Assembly: GCA_003963405.1 (NCBI GenBank)
Contig: RXIY01000102.1
Span: forward strand, 1 to 51,485
Reading direction: 5' to 3'
DNA from: Hyphomicrobiales bacterium
GTDB taxonomy: Bacteria > Pseudomonadota > Alphaproteobacteria > Rhizobiales > Beijerinckiaceae
DNA length: 51,485 bases
Position numbers and translations under genes: made by a program
Shown here: piece after piece, positions 42,133 through 50,016 of the stretch
How the letters are laid out: every line of letters starts with the position of its first letter
Numbering within the stretch: position 1 is the stretch's first letter
The notes under the pieces: generated by a model
The model's input: only the letters and a program-made list of their open reading frames with translations
Database searches by the model: none
Told to the model about the DNA's origin: nothing

Positions 42133-44576
42133 GCGATCTGCCCGGCAGCGCGCAGGTGATTGTTGTCGGCGGCGGCATTGTCGGTTGCTCGGTCGCCTAT
42201 CATTTGGCGAGGCGCGGGGTCGAGGTCCTGCTGCTCGAACGGGGCCAATTGACATGCGGCTCGACATGGCACGCGGCGGGGCTTGTCGGCCAGTTGCGCT
42301 CCAGCGCGAATATCACACGACTGCTCGGCTATTCGGTGGAGCTTTACGATAAGCTCGAAGCCGAGACGGGGCTGGCGACGGGTTGGAAGCGCAATGGCGG
42401 CCTGCGCCTCGCCTGCAACGCCGATCGATGGATCGAGGTGAAACGGCAGGCGACGACGGGCCGGAGTTTCGGCCTCGAAATGCACCTTCTCGGACCGGAA
42501 GAGGCGCAGGCGCTCTGGCCGCTCATGTCAATCGGCGATGTCGTGGGGGCGGCTTTCCTGCCCGCGGACGGGCAAGCCAATCCCTCGGACATAACGCAGG
42601 CGCTCGCCAAAGGCGCGCGCCTGGCTGGCGCGAAGTTGATGGAGACGATCGCGGTCGAGGATCTCATTGTCGAGAACGGGCGCGTGATGGGAGTGAAGAC
42701 ATCGCGCGGCGCAATAGGCTGCGAGAAGGCTGTTCTCTGTTGCGGCCTGTGGACGGCGCGGCTCGGCGCGCGCGCCGGCGCCTGCGTCCCGCTCACGCCC
42801 GTGCGCCATCAATATATCGTCACCGAGCGCATCGACGGCGTGACGTCCGATCTGCCGACGCTGCGCGATCCCGATCGCCTGACCTACTACAAGGAGGAAG
42901 TTGGCGGGCTCGTGATGGGCGGCTACGAGCCGAACCCCATTCCCTGGAGTGAAACACATGTGCCGGAGGATTTCGCCTTTCGCCTGCTCGAGGACGACTG
43001 GGACCATTTCGAGCCGATCATGACGCTTGCGCTCGGGCGGGTTCCGGCGCTCGCGGAGGCCGGCGTCAAGCAGATGGTCAATGGTCTCGAAAGCTTTACG
43101 CCCGACGGGAACTGGATGATCGGCGAGACGCCCGAGGTGCGCAATCTCTTCGTCGGCGCGGGCTTCAACGCCTTCGGCATTGCCTCGGCCGGCGGCGCCG
43201 GCATGGCGCTCGCGGAATGGGTCGCCGACGGCGAGCCGCCCTTCGATCTATGGGCTGTGGACATTCGACGCTTCGGCGCACATCACAAGGACAATGACTG
43301 GGTGCGGGCACGTACGCTCGAAGCCTATGCGCGTCATTATTCCATCGCCTGGCCGTCGGAGGAATATTCTTCCGGCCGGCCGCTGCGCCGTTCGCCGCTT
43401 TACGATCAATTGAAGAAAGCCGGCGCCTGTTTCGGCGAGAAGATGGGTTTCGAACGGCCGAACTGGTTCGCCGACCTTGCGGCCGGCGAAGCGCCCGAGG
43501 ACAGTTATTCTTTCTCGCGGCCCGGCTGGTTCGATGCTGTGGCGCGCGAGCATCGCGCCTGCCGCTCGGCGGCGGCGCTGTTCGATGAGACGAGCTTCGC
43601 CAAGGCGCTCCTTGTCGGGCGCGACGCGGAGGCGGCCTTGTCCTGGATCGCGGCGAATAATGTCGCGCGGGCGCCGGGCAGCGTGATCTATACGCAAATG
43701 CTGAACCACAAGGGCGGCATCGAATGCGATCTGACCGTCACGCGTCTCGACCAGAACCGTTATTACATCGTCACCGGCACGGGCTTCGCGACGCATGATT
43801 TCAGCTGGATCGGGCGCGCCATTCCCGAGGATATGGACGCGACGCTCATCGACGTGACTTCGGCGCGCGCAACGCTGGCGCTCATGGGGCCGCGCGCGCG
43901 CGACATTCTGCAATCCTGTTGCGCGAATGATCTCTCCAACGCGGCCTTCCCCTTCCTCACCGCGCGCGAGATTCATGTCGCCGGCGCGCCAGTGATGGCG
44001 ATCCGTGTGACCTATGTGGGAGAACTCGGCTGGGAGTTGCACATCCCCGTCGAATACGCCGTGACTGTCTATGAACGGCTGATGGAGGTGGGCGTTCCTT
44101 TCGGTCTCGCCAACGCCGGCTATCGCGCGATCGAAACGCTGAGACTCGAAAAAGGCTATCGCGCCTGGGGCGCCGATATCGGCCCAGATCATACGCCTTT
44201 CATGGCGGGTCTGGGCTCAATGGTGAAAATGAAATCCGGGCAACCCTTCCTGGGGCGTGACGCGCTCGAGAAAGCCGCCACCGCGCCGCCGCCGCGCTTG
44301 CTCGTGGGCTTCTGCGTCGACGACCCTGCTGTCGCGCTGCTTGGCCGCGAGACCATTTACCGAGATGGCGAGCGGGTGGGTTGGCTTTCGAGCGCGGGCT
44401 TTGGCCATTGGCTCGGAAAAGCGATCGGCTATGGCTATATCCGGCTCGACGGCGGCGTGACGCCGGCGCTTGCGGCTTCTGGCGCCTATGAACTCGACGT
44501 CGCCGGCGTGCGTATTCCGGCGACGCTATCGCTGGCGCCGTTCTACGATCCGGGCGGACTCACGCCTCGGGCGTGA
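42129..44576 (+). CDS. Dimethylglycine/sarcosine dehydrogenase-like flavoprotein with GcvT-type domain
   Basis: This 815-residue protein starts at ATG 42129, overlapping the kinase-like gene. The N-terminal FAD domain shows VIVVGGGIVGCSVAYHLARRGVEVLLLERG and CGSTWHAAGLVGQL; the His48 in TWHAAGL is the position that carries covalent FAD in dimethylglycine and sarcosine dehydrogenases. The oxidase part includes YLTY-like LTYYKEEVGGLVMGGYEPNP and GLESFTPDGNWMIGETPEVRNLFVGAGFNAFGIASAGGAG. From about residue 440 a GcvT/tetrahydrofolate-binding part follows (DGWFDAVAREHRACRSAA-like region, MGPRARDILQ, FLTAREIHV, YVGELGWELHIP, YRAIETLRLEKGYRAWG). Such enzymes oxidise N-methyl groups and pass formaldehyde to tetrahydrofolate. 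The substrate cannot be read from sequence. Confidence 0.88.
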   Translation: MSDLPGSAQVIVVGGGIVGCSVAYHLARRGVEVLLLERGQLTCGSTWHAAGLVGQLRSSANITRLLGYSVELYDKLEAETGLATGWKRNGGLRLACNADRWIEVKRQATTGRSFGLEMHLLGPEEAQALWPLMSIGDVVGAAFLPADGQANPSDITQALAKGARLAGAKLMETIAVEDLIVENGRVMGVKTSRGAIGCEKAVLCCGLWTARLGARAGACVPLTPVRHQYIVTERIDGVTSDLPTLRDPDRLTYYKEEVGGLVMGGYEPNPIPWSETHVPEDFAFRLLEDDWDHFEPIMTLALGRVPALAEAGVKQMVNGLESFTPDGNWMIGETPEVRNLFVGAGFNAFGIASAGGAGMALAEWVADGEPPFDLWAVDIRRFGAHHKDNDWVRARTLEAYARHYSIAWPSEEYSSGRPLRRSPLYDQLKKAGACFGEKMGFERPNWFADLAAGEAPEDSYSFSRPGWFDAVAREHRACRSAAALFDETSFAKALLVGRDAEAALSWIAANNVARAPGSVIYTQMLNHKGGIECDLTVTRLDQNRYYIVTGTGFATHDFSWIGRAIPEDMDATLIDVTSARATLALMGPRARDILQSCCANDLSNAAFPFLTAREIHVAGAPVMAIRVTYVGELGWELHIPVEYAVTVYERLMEVGVPFGLANAGYRAIETLRLEKGYRAWGADIGPDHTPFMAGLGSMVKMKSGQPFLGRDALEKAATAPPPRLLVGFCVDDPAVALLGRETIYRDGERVGWLSSAGFGHWLGKAIGYGYIRLDGGVTPALAASGAYELDVAGVRIPATLSLAPFYDPGGLTPRA

Positions 44577-44610
44577 CCGTAGCGAGACTGCGGTCACGCC
44601 AAGGTCGCGC

Positions 44611-44697
44611 TCACCAGCCGAGCAGGACGATCTCCACGAGCGCCGCCGCATAGAGCAGCGCAACCACGCCAAGCACCCAGCTCTGTCTCTTTTCCAT
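44611..44697 (-). CDS. 28-residue single-span small membrane protein
   Basis: This is a short open frame with an exceptional start: GGAGG is seven bases before ATG 44697. The product begins MEKRQSWVLGVVALLYAAAL and ends with a hydrophobic stretch and GW; residues 7-27 form one membrane helix behind a basic head (inside-positive). It lies 76 bases downstream of a 98-residue gene on the same strand and may share its transcript. Small proteins of this kind often regulate or stabilise membrane complexes; no family recognised. Confidence 0.55.
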   Translation of the reverse strand: MEKRQSWVLGVVALLYAAALVEIVLLGW

Positions 44698-44773
44698 TTG
44701 GCGTCCTCCGGCCGAGCGCCTCCAGGAGACATAAAGCCCGCGGGATCGGAAAAAAGGGGCTGAGGCACGCCGT

Positions 44774-45070
44774 TCAACTCTCCCGTTTCGCTTGTCCCAC
44801 ACGCGAGGCGAGATGGGCGAACGACTGGCTGCGTCCCGCTGCATCGCCCTGAAACGCCTGCATCAGAATTCGCACGGGAAAGCAAATCGCCTCGACGTTG
44901 GCGTCCCGCATTTCCGCCGGACGGTTGGGGTCAAATCTCAGCGTGGATTCGGTTCTCGCCAGGACGTCTTCGATTTCCTCTCTTTGAAAAAGACCTTTCT
45001 GGCACATCGCCTCGAGAAGCGCGACGATTGCCACGTAGAGGCCTTCGAGCTGGAGATTTGCCGTATTCAT
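44774..45070 (-). CDS. Hypothetical 98-residue cytoplasmic protein
   Basis: The start ATG 45070 has GAGG seven bases upstream; a longer form from 45166 has no such support. The sequence (MNTANLQLEGLYVAIVALLE, AMCQKGLFQREEIEDVLART, ESTLRFDPNRPAEMRDANVEA) looks like a compact helical protein, with a helix pair around a 'KGLFQREEIEDVLARTE' motif, and a final basic tail (FAHLASRVGQAKRES). No signal peptide, cysteine pair or known domain. It is followed on the same strand by the 28-residue membrane protein. Role unknown. Confidence 0.6.
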   Translation of the reverse strand: MNTANLQLEGLYVAIVALLEAMCQKGLFQREEIEDVLARTESTLRFDPNRPAEMRDANVEAICFPVRILMQAFQGDAAGRSQSFAHLASRVGQAKRES

Positions 45071-45291
45071 GTCCTGACCTCGACTGAAAAAAGCGAGAGC
45101 GCTCATAGGTAAATGGGTCACCGAGCCGAAGCCGCGCGCTTCCTCATCAAAATAATAAAACGCCAAGGCTCTGCCCCCATTCCTGAATTTACCAGACCTT
45201 CACCGCTTTCAGGCCATAGCGCCGCCATTCATTTGGTCCAGAAGCGCCCGGGCAACCGCTCACAGGCGGCTGTAATCAAGAAAGGGATGCG

Positions 45292-45534
45292 ATGAAAATT
45301 TCTGCTTTGGCCGCGCTCGCGGCGCTCGGCGGTCTTACACTAGCGGGTTGCAACTCGCCGGGTGAGCGGGCGGTGGGCGGAGCCGCCATCGGCGGACTTG
45401 GCGGGGCGGGCATCGGCGCCCTCGCCTCCAATGGATCGACGACAGGAACTCTTGGCGGAGCCGCGGTCGGAGCGGCAACGGGCGCGGCGGTTGGCGCATT
45501 GACGGCGCCGCCGCCTCCTGCGCGTTATTATTAA
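45292..45534 (+). CDS. Glycine-zipper lipoprotein
   Basis: This 80-residue protein starts at ATG 45292 after AAAGGGATGCG. It has a lipoprotein signal with lipobox LAGC (Cys20) and then a glycine-zipper region (GGAAIGGLGGAGIGALAS, GGAAVGAATGAAVGAL), ending PPPARYY. Similar small outer-membrane lipoproteins (SlyB/osmotically inducible or 'YMGG'-like) are common; their role is envelope structure or stress. The 3' end faces a convergent gene, with a strong GC hairpin between the stops. Confidence 0.75.
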   Translation: MKISALAALAALGGLTLAGCNSPGERAVGGAAIGGLGGAGIGALASNGSTTGTLGGAAVGAATGAAVGALTAPPPPARYY

Positions 45535-45547
45535 GTCGGAAAAGCAG

Positions 45548-45578
45548 GGCGCCCCGCGCTTACCGGCGGGGGCGCCCA
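45548..45578. terminator. GC-rich hairpin between convergent genes
   Basis: GGGCGCCCC (45548-45556) pairs with GGGGCGCCC (45570-45578) over nine bases, and two more pairs form if one G is bulged. It lies 14 bases after the glycine-zipper stop and 30 bases before the convergent gene's end. No T-run follows on either strand, so classical intrinsic termination is weak, but a bidirectional transcript-end hairpin is plausible. Confidence 0.45.
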
Positions 45579-45608
45579 TGGCATTCCGCAAGGCTCCGCC
45601 TTTATGCG

Positions 45609-46067
45609 TTAGCGAGACGCCGCGGGGTTCATTTTTGTAATTTCTTCTGGCGGCTGCCAGATAATGTCTGACGAAGCGGCTGAGCTGAGCGCCTCTCTGC
45701 CGCCCTTCCGATAGGCCGTCACCGCCGCAGAGGCGAGGCGCCATTCTTCTTCCGTCCAGTTCCTGGACTCCGAAGCGATCGAACCTTGAGACTTGTCTTG
45801 CAGCGGGTCGTTCAACGACTGTGCGCCGCGCTGCGCGTATCCGTAAACATTCTGCGGGAGCCGCCTCAACGCGGAAATGAAGTGCTCGGAAATGAAATCG
45901 GGATTGGCGGCGGAGCCAGGCTGCCTGGCCTGATCACTGCTGATCTGCGAGAGCGTTTCGATCGGTCTTCTGAAACCCATGTTCCCGATTAAACCGATCC
46001 CTATCACGGCCATCGCGAGCGCCGCGACGCCAACCCAGTGACGATTGATTGCAGGAAGCTTGATCAT
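45609..46067 (-). CDS. Hypothetical 152-residue membrane-anchored periplasmic protein
   Basis: I choose ATG 46067 because AGGAG is seven bases upstream; another ATG at 46073 is too close to it. The N-terminus has a membrane helix (about residues 11-30, HWVGVAALAMAVIGIGLIGNMGF), then a hydrophilic region with alternating charged segments (NPDFISEHFISALRRLPQNVYGYAQRG, EEEWRLASAAVTAYRKGGREALSSAASSDI). No known domain recognised. Faces the glycine-zipper gene at its 3' end and is divergent from the next operon. Confidence 0.6.
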   Translation of the reverse strand: MIKLPAINRHWVGVAALAMAVIGIGLIGNMGFRRPIETLSQISSDQARQPGSAANPDFISEHFISALRRLPQNVYGYAQRGAQSLNDPLQDKSQGSIASESRNWTEEEWRLASAAVTAYRKGGREALSSAASSDIIWQPPEEITKMNPAASR

Positions 46068-46448
46068 ACGCATACTCCTGGTTTCCGAAGGGCGGTCCGT
46101 TTAGTTTCAAGGGCGCGCCACGAGGATTTGCGTCTTTGGATGACGTGCGGCCATCCCGGTCGTATCGCTTAACCTATTGCAGAGGCTGATGTTTCTTGAT
46201 GCCGGAATAAAAAATGCGTGGGCAGGAGACAGCCGGGGAAAATCTATTGTTTTCGTTCGTTTTCGAGCCCATTGGCAGTAGAGGCCAAGAAAAAGATTGA
46301 CCATAAACACAGCCGCAAGTAGGTTTTTCGCCGATAGTCAAAACCGCGAAGGTTCTGCTCGCGCTGCGCGCGACGACTCCGAGCGCATAATGCCTTGCTC
46401 CGGTTTTTTACGACGGAACCGCGCCTTGGAATCGTGAGGCGTTCGACG
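46068..46448. other. 381-base divergent intergenic region
   Basis: No gene seen. AT-richer patches (AATAAAAAATGCG near 46206 and GTTTTCGTTCGTTTTCGAG near 46250) and a weak TTGACC with TAGGTT 17 bases later near 46298-46326 may be a promoter of the right-hand operon. The right gene has GAGG nine bases before its start. Nothing else stands out. Confidence 0.5.
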
Positions 46449-47087
46449 ATGGATACCAACCATAGCGCCATCCCGCCGTCGAGGACGCGCCTGCGTTTCG
46501 TGACGGGCGAGAGATGGGACTTTTTCGCGCCTTTTATCGCGCCGTTCCTACTGGTGACGATTGCCGTTTCGCAACTGATCTTCTCTTCTCGTCATCCAGC
46601 CTTCTCGACCTGGAAGGGGGGCGGCTTCGGGATGTTCTCCAAGCTGGATTCTCCCGACGACCGGCTTGTGAGAGTTTTTCTTGTCACCGAGGGCGGCGAC
46701 ATTCCCGCTCCGCTTCCTGCCGAGGAGGAGCGACGTTTCGAACAGCTCTCCGCCACCGGTTCCGAATCCCTTGCCAAATCCCTCGCCCGCACATTGTTCG
46801 AGGGTCGCTGGGTCGCTCCGGTTGAGCAATGCCGGCCGGCGTCCCCAGGTGAACAGGCGCCGCCTGCTTCTCGGATCGAGGGAGGCGCCTCGGCCAAAGC
46901 GGCGCCCGCGGCGCCGGTGCGCATGCTGAAGAGCGGCGAAAATCAGAAGCCGGGCGAGTCGTCGATCATCGTAAAAGGGCTGCGGCTCGAACTCTGGAAA
47001 TTGGACTTTCACAAAGCCAGCCTGACCCTGGGCGTCCAAAAGCTCATGGAGGCTCATGTCAGTGCGAGCGAGCCTGGAACGCCATGA
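46449..47087 (+). CDS. Membrane-anchored hypothetical protein (operon with HTTM-like and DCC proteins)
   Basis: This 212-residue protein starts at ATG 46449 with GAGG nine bases upstream. One membrane helix (about residues 27-47, FIAPFLLVTIAVSQLIFSS) is followed by ~165 residues outside, including a GGGFGMFSKLDSPDDRLVRVFL segment, a low-complexity Pro/Ala/Gly region, and a final structured part (IIVKGLRLELWKLDFHKASLTLGVQKLMEAHV). The segment ending FSKLDSP after FSTWKGGGFGMF resembles the periplasmic first part of proteins found next to HTTM proteins, but I cannot assign a family. It overlaps the next gene (ATGA). Confidence 0.6.
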   Translation: MDTNHSAIPPSRTRLRFVTGERWDFFAPFIAPFLLVTIAVSQLIFSSRHPAFSTWKGGGFGMFSKLDSPDDRLVRVFLVTEGGDIPAPLPAEEERRFEQLSATGSESLAKSLARTLFEGRWVAPVEQCRPASPGEQAPPASRIEGGASAKAAPAAPVRMLKSGENQKPGESSIIVKGLRLELWKLDFHKASLTLGVQKLMEAHVSASEPGTP

Positions 47088-47983
47088 ATTTGCAAGTTGC
47101 AATTGTCCCCGCCGCCACGACCGCTGGACTTGGCTCTGTTCTGGACGAACGAAATCGTTTCGATCTTTGCGTGACTCTGACGGCGCTGCTTCTGCTGCTC
47201 TATGCGCCGGATGGATGGTACGCGGAAATCCCCCTTTCCCTGGTCGCGATGGCAGGCCTTGTTTTTCCTGAGCTGCGCAAATCTGCGATATTGTGGGGCG
47301 CTGCAACGTCAGTCGTCGCGTTTGGCGTTTTCTGGAAATGGCACATTGCTGATAATCACAAATATCTTCTGGTTTACTGGTGCCTTGCAATTTTCCTCGC
47401 CTTGCTGACAAACGCGCCCGAGCGCGCCCTGAAGACAACGTCGCGATGGCTTATCGCACTCGTGTTTATGTTCGCTGTAATACAAAAGACGCGATCGAGC
47501 GATTATCTGGATGGAACTTTCTTTTATTCAGAACTGCTTCTCGACGTGCGTTTTGAAACGCTCGCTCGCATCGTCGGCGGCGTCACCGGGGAGTTTCAAA
47601 GCGCCAATCAGGCCAAGGTGGAGGCGCTGAGGAATTTCAGCAGCAGTTTGAGTAGCGTGCAACTTCAGGCCGCTTCGGCTACAAATGCGCTGGCCATTTT
47701 CATTACCTGGTGGAACTATCTCATACAGGTCGTGATCGCCGTCCTGTTCCTTCCAATTTCGCGGCGATGGCGCGATATTCGCAACCTTGCCCTTCTCCTT
47801 TTCTTGTTCACGACCTATCTGTTCGCGCCAGTCATCGGCTTCGGCTGGGTGCTTGCTGTCATGGGCGTCGCGCAGACGGATCCGGATCAGACTCGTACGA
47901 GAGCGGCGTATCTTTGCGCCGCCTTCTTCCTGCAAGCCTGTAATATCCCCTGGCAATCCTTGCTGGGGCGTATCTTTGCGTGA
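47084..47983 (+). CDS. Multi-pass membrane protein, HTTM-like
   Basis: This 299-residue protein starts with an ATGA overlap on the previous gene. There are about seven to eight hydrophobic helices (LCVTLTALLLLLYAPDGWYAEIPL, SAILWGAATSVVAFGVFW, YLLVYWCLAIFLALL, WLIALVFMFAVI, LAIFITWWNYLIQVVIAVLFLPI, LALLLFLFTTYLFAPVIGFGWVLAVMGV). The layout with a soluble insert after YLDGTFFYSELLLDVRF recalls the HTTM (horizontally transferred transmembrane) domain related to vitamin K-dependent carboxylase membrane parts. The recognition is tentative. Its start/stop overlap with a DCC-family gene downstream is a known pairing for HTTM proteins. Confidence 0.55.
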   Translation: MNLQVAIVPAATTAGLGSVLDERNRFDLCVTLTALLLLLYAPDGWYAEIPLSLVAMAGLVFPELRKSAILWGAATSVVAFGVFWKWHIADNHKYLLVYWCLAIFLALLTNAPERALKTTSRWLIALVFMFAVIQKTRSSDYLDGTFFYSELLLDVRFETLARIVGGVTGEFQSANQAKVEALRNFSSSLSSVQLQAASATNALAIFITWWNYLIQVVIAVLFLPISRRWRDIRNLALLLFLFTTYLFAPVIGFGWVLAVMGVAQTDPDQTRTRAAYLCAAFFLQACNIPWQSLLGRIFA

Positions 47984-47991
47984 GGCGTCGG

Positions 47992-48402
47992 ATGACCGGT
48001 GACAAGGGCGCGGATGGGGATCGGCCACAATTATTGTACGATGGCCAGTGTCCTGTTTGCAGCCAGTACTGCACACTGCTTCGCACCGGGCCCGGCGGAC
48101 TTGATTTGATCGACGCTCGCACACGCCCCGCGCTCCTCGACGAGGTTCAGTCCCTTGGCCTCGATATCGACGAGGGCGTCGTTTTGAAAATTGGCGACAA
48201 ATTATACGCCGGCGCGGCAGCCATCAACGCGGTGGCCGAGTTCTCCGACAGCGCGTCCTGGCTGGGCCGGCTCAACCGCTGGATTTTCAAGTCGAGATTC
48301 AGAGCCGATCTATTATACCCGGCGCTTCGAAACGGACGTGGGTTGCTCCTTAAGTTGCTGAGACGCCCGAAGATCAACGAGGTCGGTCCCGGAGTCGAAT
48401 AG
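47992..48402 (+). CDS. DCC1-like thiol-disulfide oxidoreductase family protein (DUF393)
   Basis: This is a protein of about 136 residues. ATG 47992 has GAGG six bases upstream; a GTG at 47980 overlapping the previous stop (GTGA) would add four residues. The N-terminus LLYDGQCPVCSQYCTLL shows the DGxCPxC motif that defines the DCC (DUF393) family, a thioredoxin-like fold, followed by DLIDARTRPALLDEVQSLGLDIDEGVVLKIGDKLYAGAAAINAVAEF. It would act on disulfides of a partner; the membrane proteins encoded just before it are candidates. End is 28 bases from the convergent histidine kinase. Confidence 0.85.
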   Translation: MTGDKGADGDRPQLLYDGQCPVCSQYCTLLRTGPGGLDLIDARTRPALLDEVQSLGLDIDEGVVLKIGDKLYAGAAAINAVAEFSDSASWLGRLNRWIFKSRFRADLLYPALRNGRGLLLKLLRRPKINEVGPGVE

Positions 48403-48429
48403 GCTGCGCCCCTCGAAGGTCCGTCGGGA

Positions 48430-49806
48430 TCACGCCGGAGTCCTTTCCGCTTCCTCGCTTTCGCTTTGGAGGTCGCAGGGCAGCAGAAAACTGAAAGTCG
48501 CTCCGCCGGATGCGTTGGGCTCCATCCAGATTTTTCCTCCATGGGCCTCTATGATCGTCCGACTCATCGCCAGACCCACGCCCATCCCCTTCGGCTTTGT
48601 CGTCATGAAGGGCTCGAACAAACTTTCTCTCACGCCTTCCGCGACGCCGGTTCCAGAGTCGGCCACATCGGTTCGAATGCAGTCGGCTTCTTCTCTGCAT
48701 GTAATCACGATATGGCGCTGCGGAAGTCCCGCCGTAGCGTCGACCGCGTTTCGAAGCAGGTTCGAAAGGACCTGCATGATCTGGACGCGGTCCGCGCGAA
48801 CGGCGTCGCGCCTGGCGCGAAGGTTCAGTCGCACGTCCACATCCGCGTCTCCCAGGAACGACGCATTGACGCGACACGCCTCTTCGATCAGCGCTTGCAA
48901 TCCGACGTATGTGAAGGAAGGCTTTCCTTCCAACAGGAAACGGCGCAAGCGGGCGACAATCTCGCCAACGTGGTCGATTTGTTCGCTTGCGGCCCTGAGG
49001 CTGCGTTCGAGGAGAGGCCGGGCCTCGGCATCGGGCCTTTCCAGCAATCGTTTCGAGGTTTCCACGTAAGCAGAGGCCGCCGCGAGGGGCTGGGCGATTT
49101 CATGCGCCACGCCGCTCGCCATGCCGCCGAGCGCGTGCAGGCCGGACGCATGAAGCCGGTCGAGCCGTTCGCTGGCTTTCGCCTCCGCTTCGATTTGTGT
49201 CTTGATCCGACGCTCGATCCCTTCCGCATAATTCGTGACGGCCCGTAACAGGACCAGGCTGTAAACCAGAAGCACGACGAGGGTGAGCAGGTAATCCTTG
49301 TCGCCGCCGAGCAGCAAAGCAAGGAACGACCCAGCCGCGATCGGGCCGGAAAAGGCGATCGCGGCAGGCGGTATGCTTGCCAGGACGAAAGCGCCGCCGC
49401 CCAACATTCCGGAACACAGGCAGGCGATCAGCAGTTTCCCGCCGACGCTCGCGTCATTCAGGAACAGCAGAGGCAGCGCTCCCCAGCAAGTCCCGAGCGC
49501 GGCGGCATAGGCAATTGCCCGGCGGATGCCGCGGTCGGAGGCGGAGGGCGCCGGCTTATGGCTCCGCTTCATTTTTCGTCGCAAGTAGACGAACGAGGCG
49601 ACGGCGACGACGGGCGCGCCCCAGGACAATGCAAGCAAACGATATGGACGATCCCAGGACGCGGCCACGAAGACGGACGCGTTACAAATGTTGGCGAGCA
49701 TCACGCCGGGAGTATGCCGGGCTATGTGAGAAAACTGCTCGGCCCGGAGCCGCTCGATCAGATGGGAAGCGGGCGCGGGCGGGCGATCCTGTTTTTTGAT
49801 CATCAT
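48430..49806 (-). CDS. Sensor histidine kinase, membrane-bound, orphan
   Basis: This 458-residue protein has five to six N-terminal membrane helices (residues ~35-200) without a large periplasmic loop, so it probably senses something in or at the membrane. The catalytic core shows the H-box GMASGVAHEIAQPLAAASAYVET (phospho-accepting His), N-box MQVLSNLLRNAVDATAG, G1 DSGTGV, F-box FEPFMTTKPKGMGVG and G2 GVGLAMSRTI. The HPK4-like 'HEIAQPL' box and close spacing suggest a Fix/Dct-like kinase. No response regulator lies nearby, so the partner is elsewhere. The ATG pair at 49806/49803 leaves the exact start open. Confidence 0.88.
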   Translation of the reverse strand: MMIKKQDRPPAPASHLIERLRAEQFSHIARHTPGVMLANICNASVFVAASWDRPYRLLALSWGAPVVAVASFVYLRRKMKRSHKPAPSASDRGIRRAIAYAAALGTCWGALPLLFLNDASVGGKLLIACLCSGMLGGGAFVLASIPPAAIAFSGPIAAGSFLALLLGGDKDYLLTLVVLLVYSLVLLRAVTNYAEGIERRIKTQIEAEAKASERLDRLHASGLHALGGMASGVAHEIAQPLAAASAYVETSKRLLERPDAEARPLLERSLRAASEQIDHVGEIVARLRRFLLEGKPSFTYVGLQALIEEACRVNASFLGDADVDVRLNLRARRDAVRADRVQIMQVLSNLLRNAVDATAGLPQRHIVITCREEADCIRTDVADSGTGVAEGVRESLFEPFMTTKPKGMGVGLAMSRTIIEAHGGKIWMEPNASGGATFSFLLPCDLQSESEEAERTPA

Positions 49807-50016
49807 AAGGAGGGCATTCGAAATCGCGTATACAGATAACCGTTTACGACTCGGTTATGTCCAAAATCTGATCCTGGCAAGCCGCGCGCAAACGACCGAA
49901 AGCGTGAGGCGCCGGCTTGGCCTTGGCACCGGGGCCGGTCAATGGCGCTGCCGCCCGAGGCGCGGGAAAATGACCGCGTTTGACTTGGCTACTGGTCCGT
50001 GACCTACTGACTTTAC

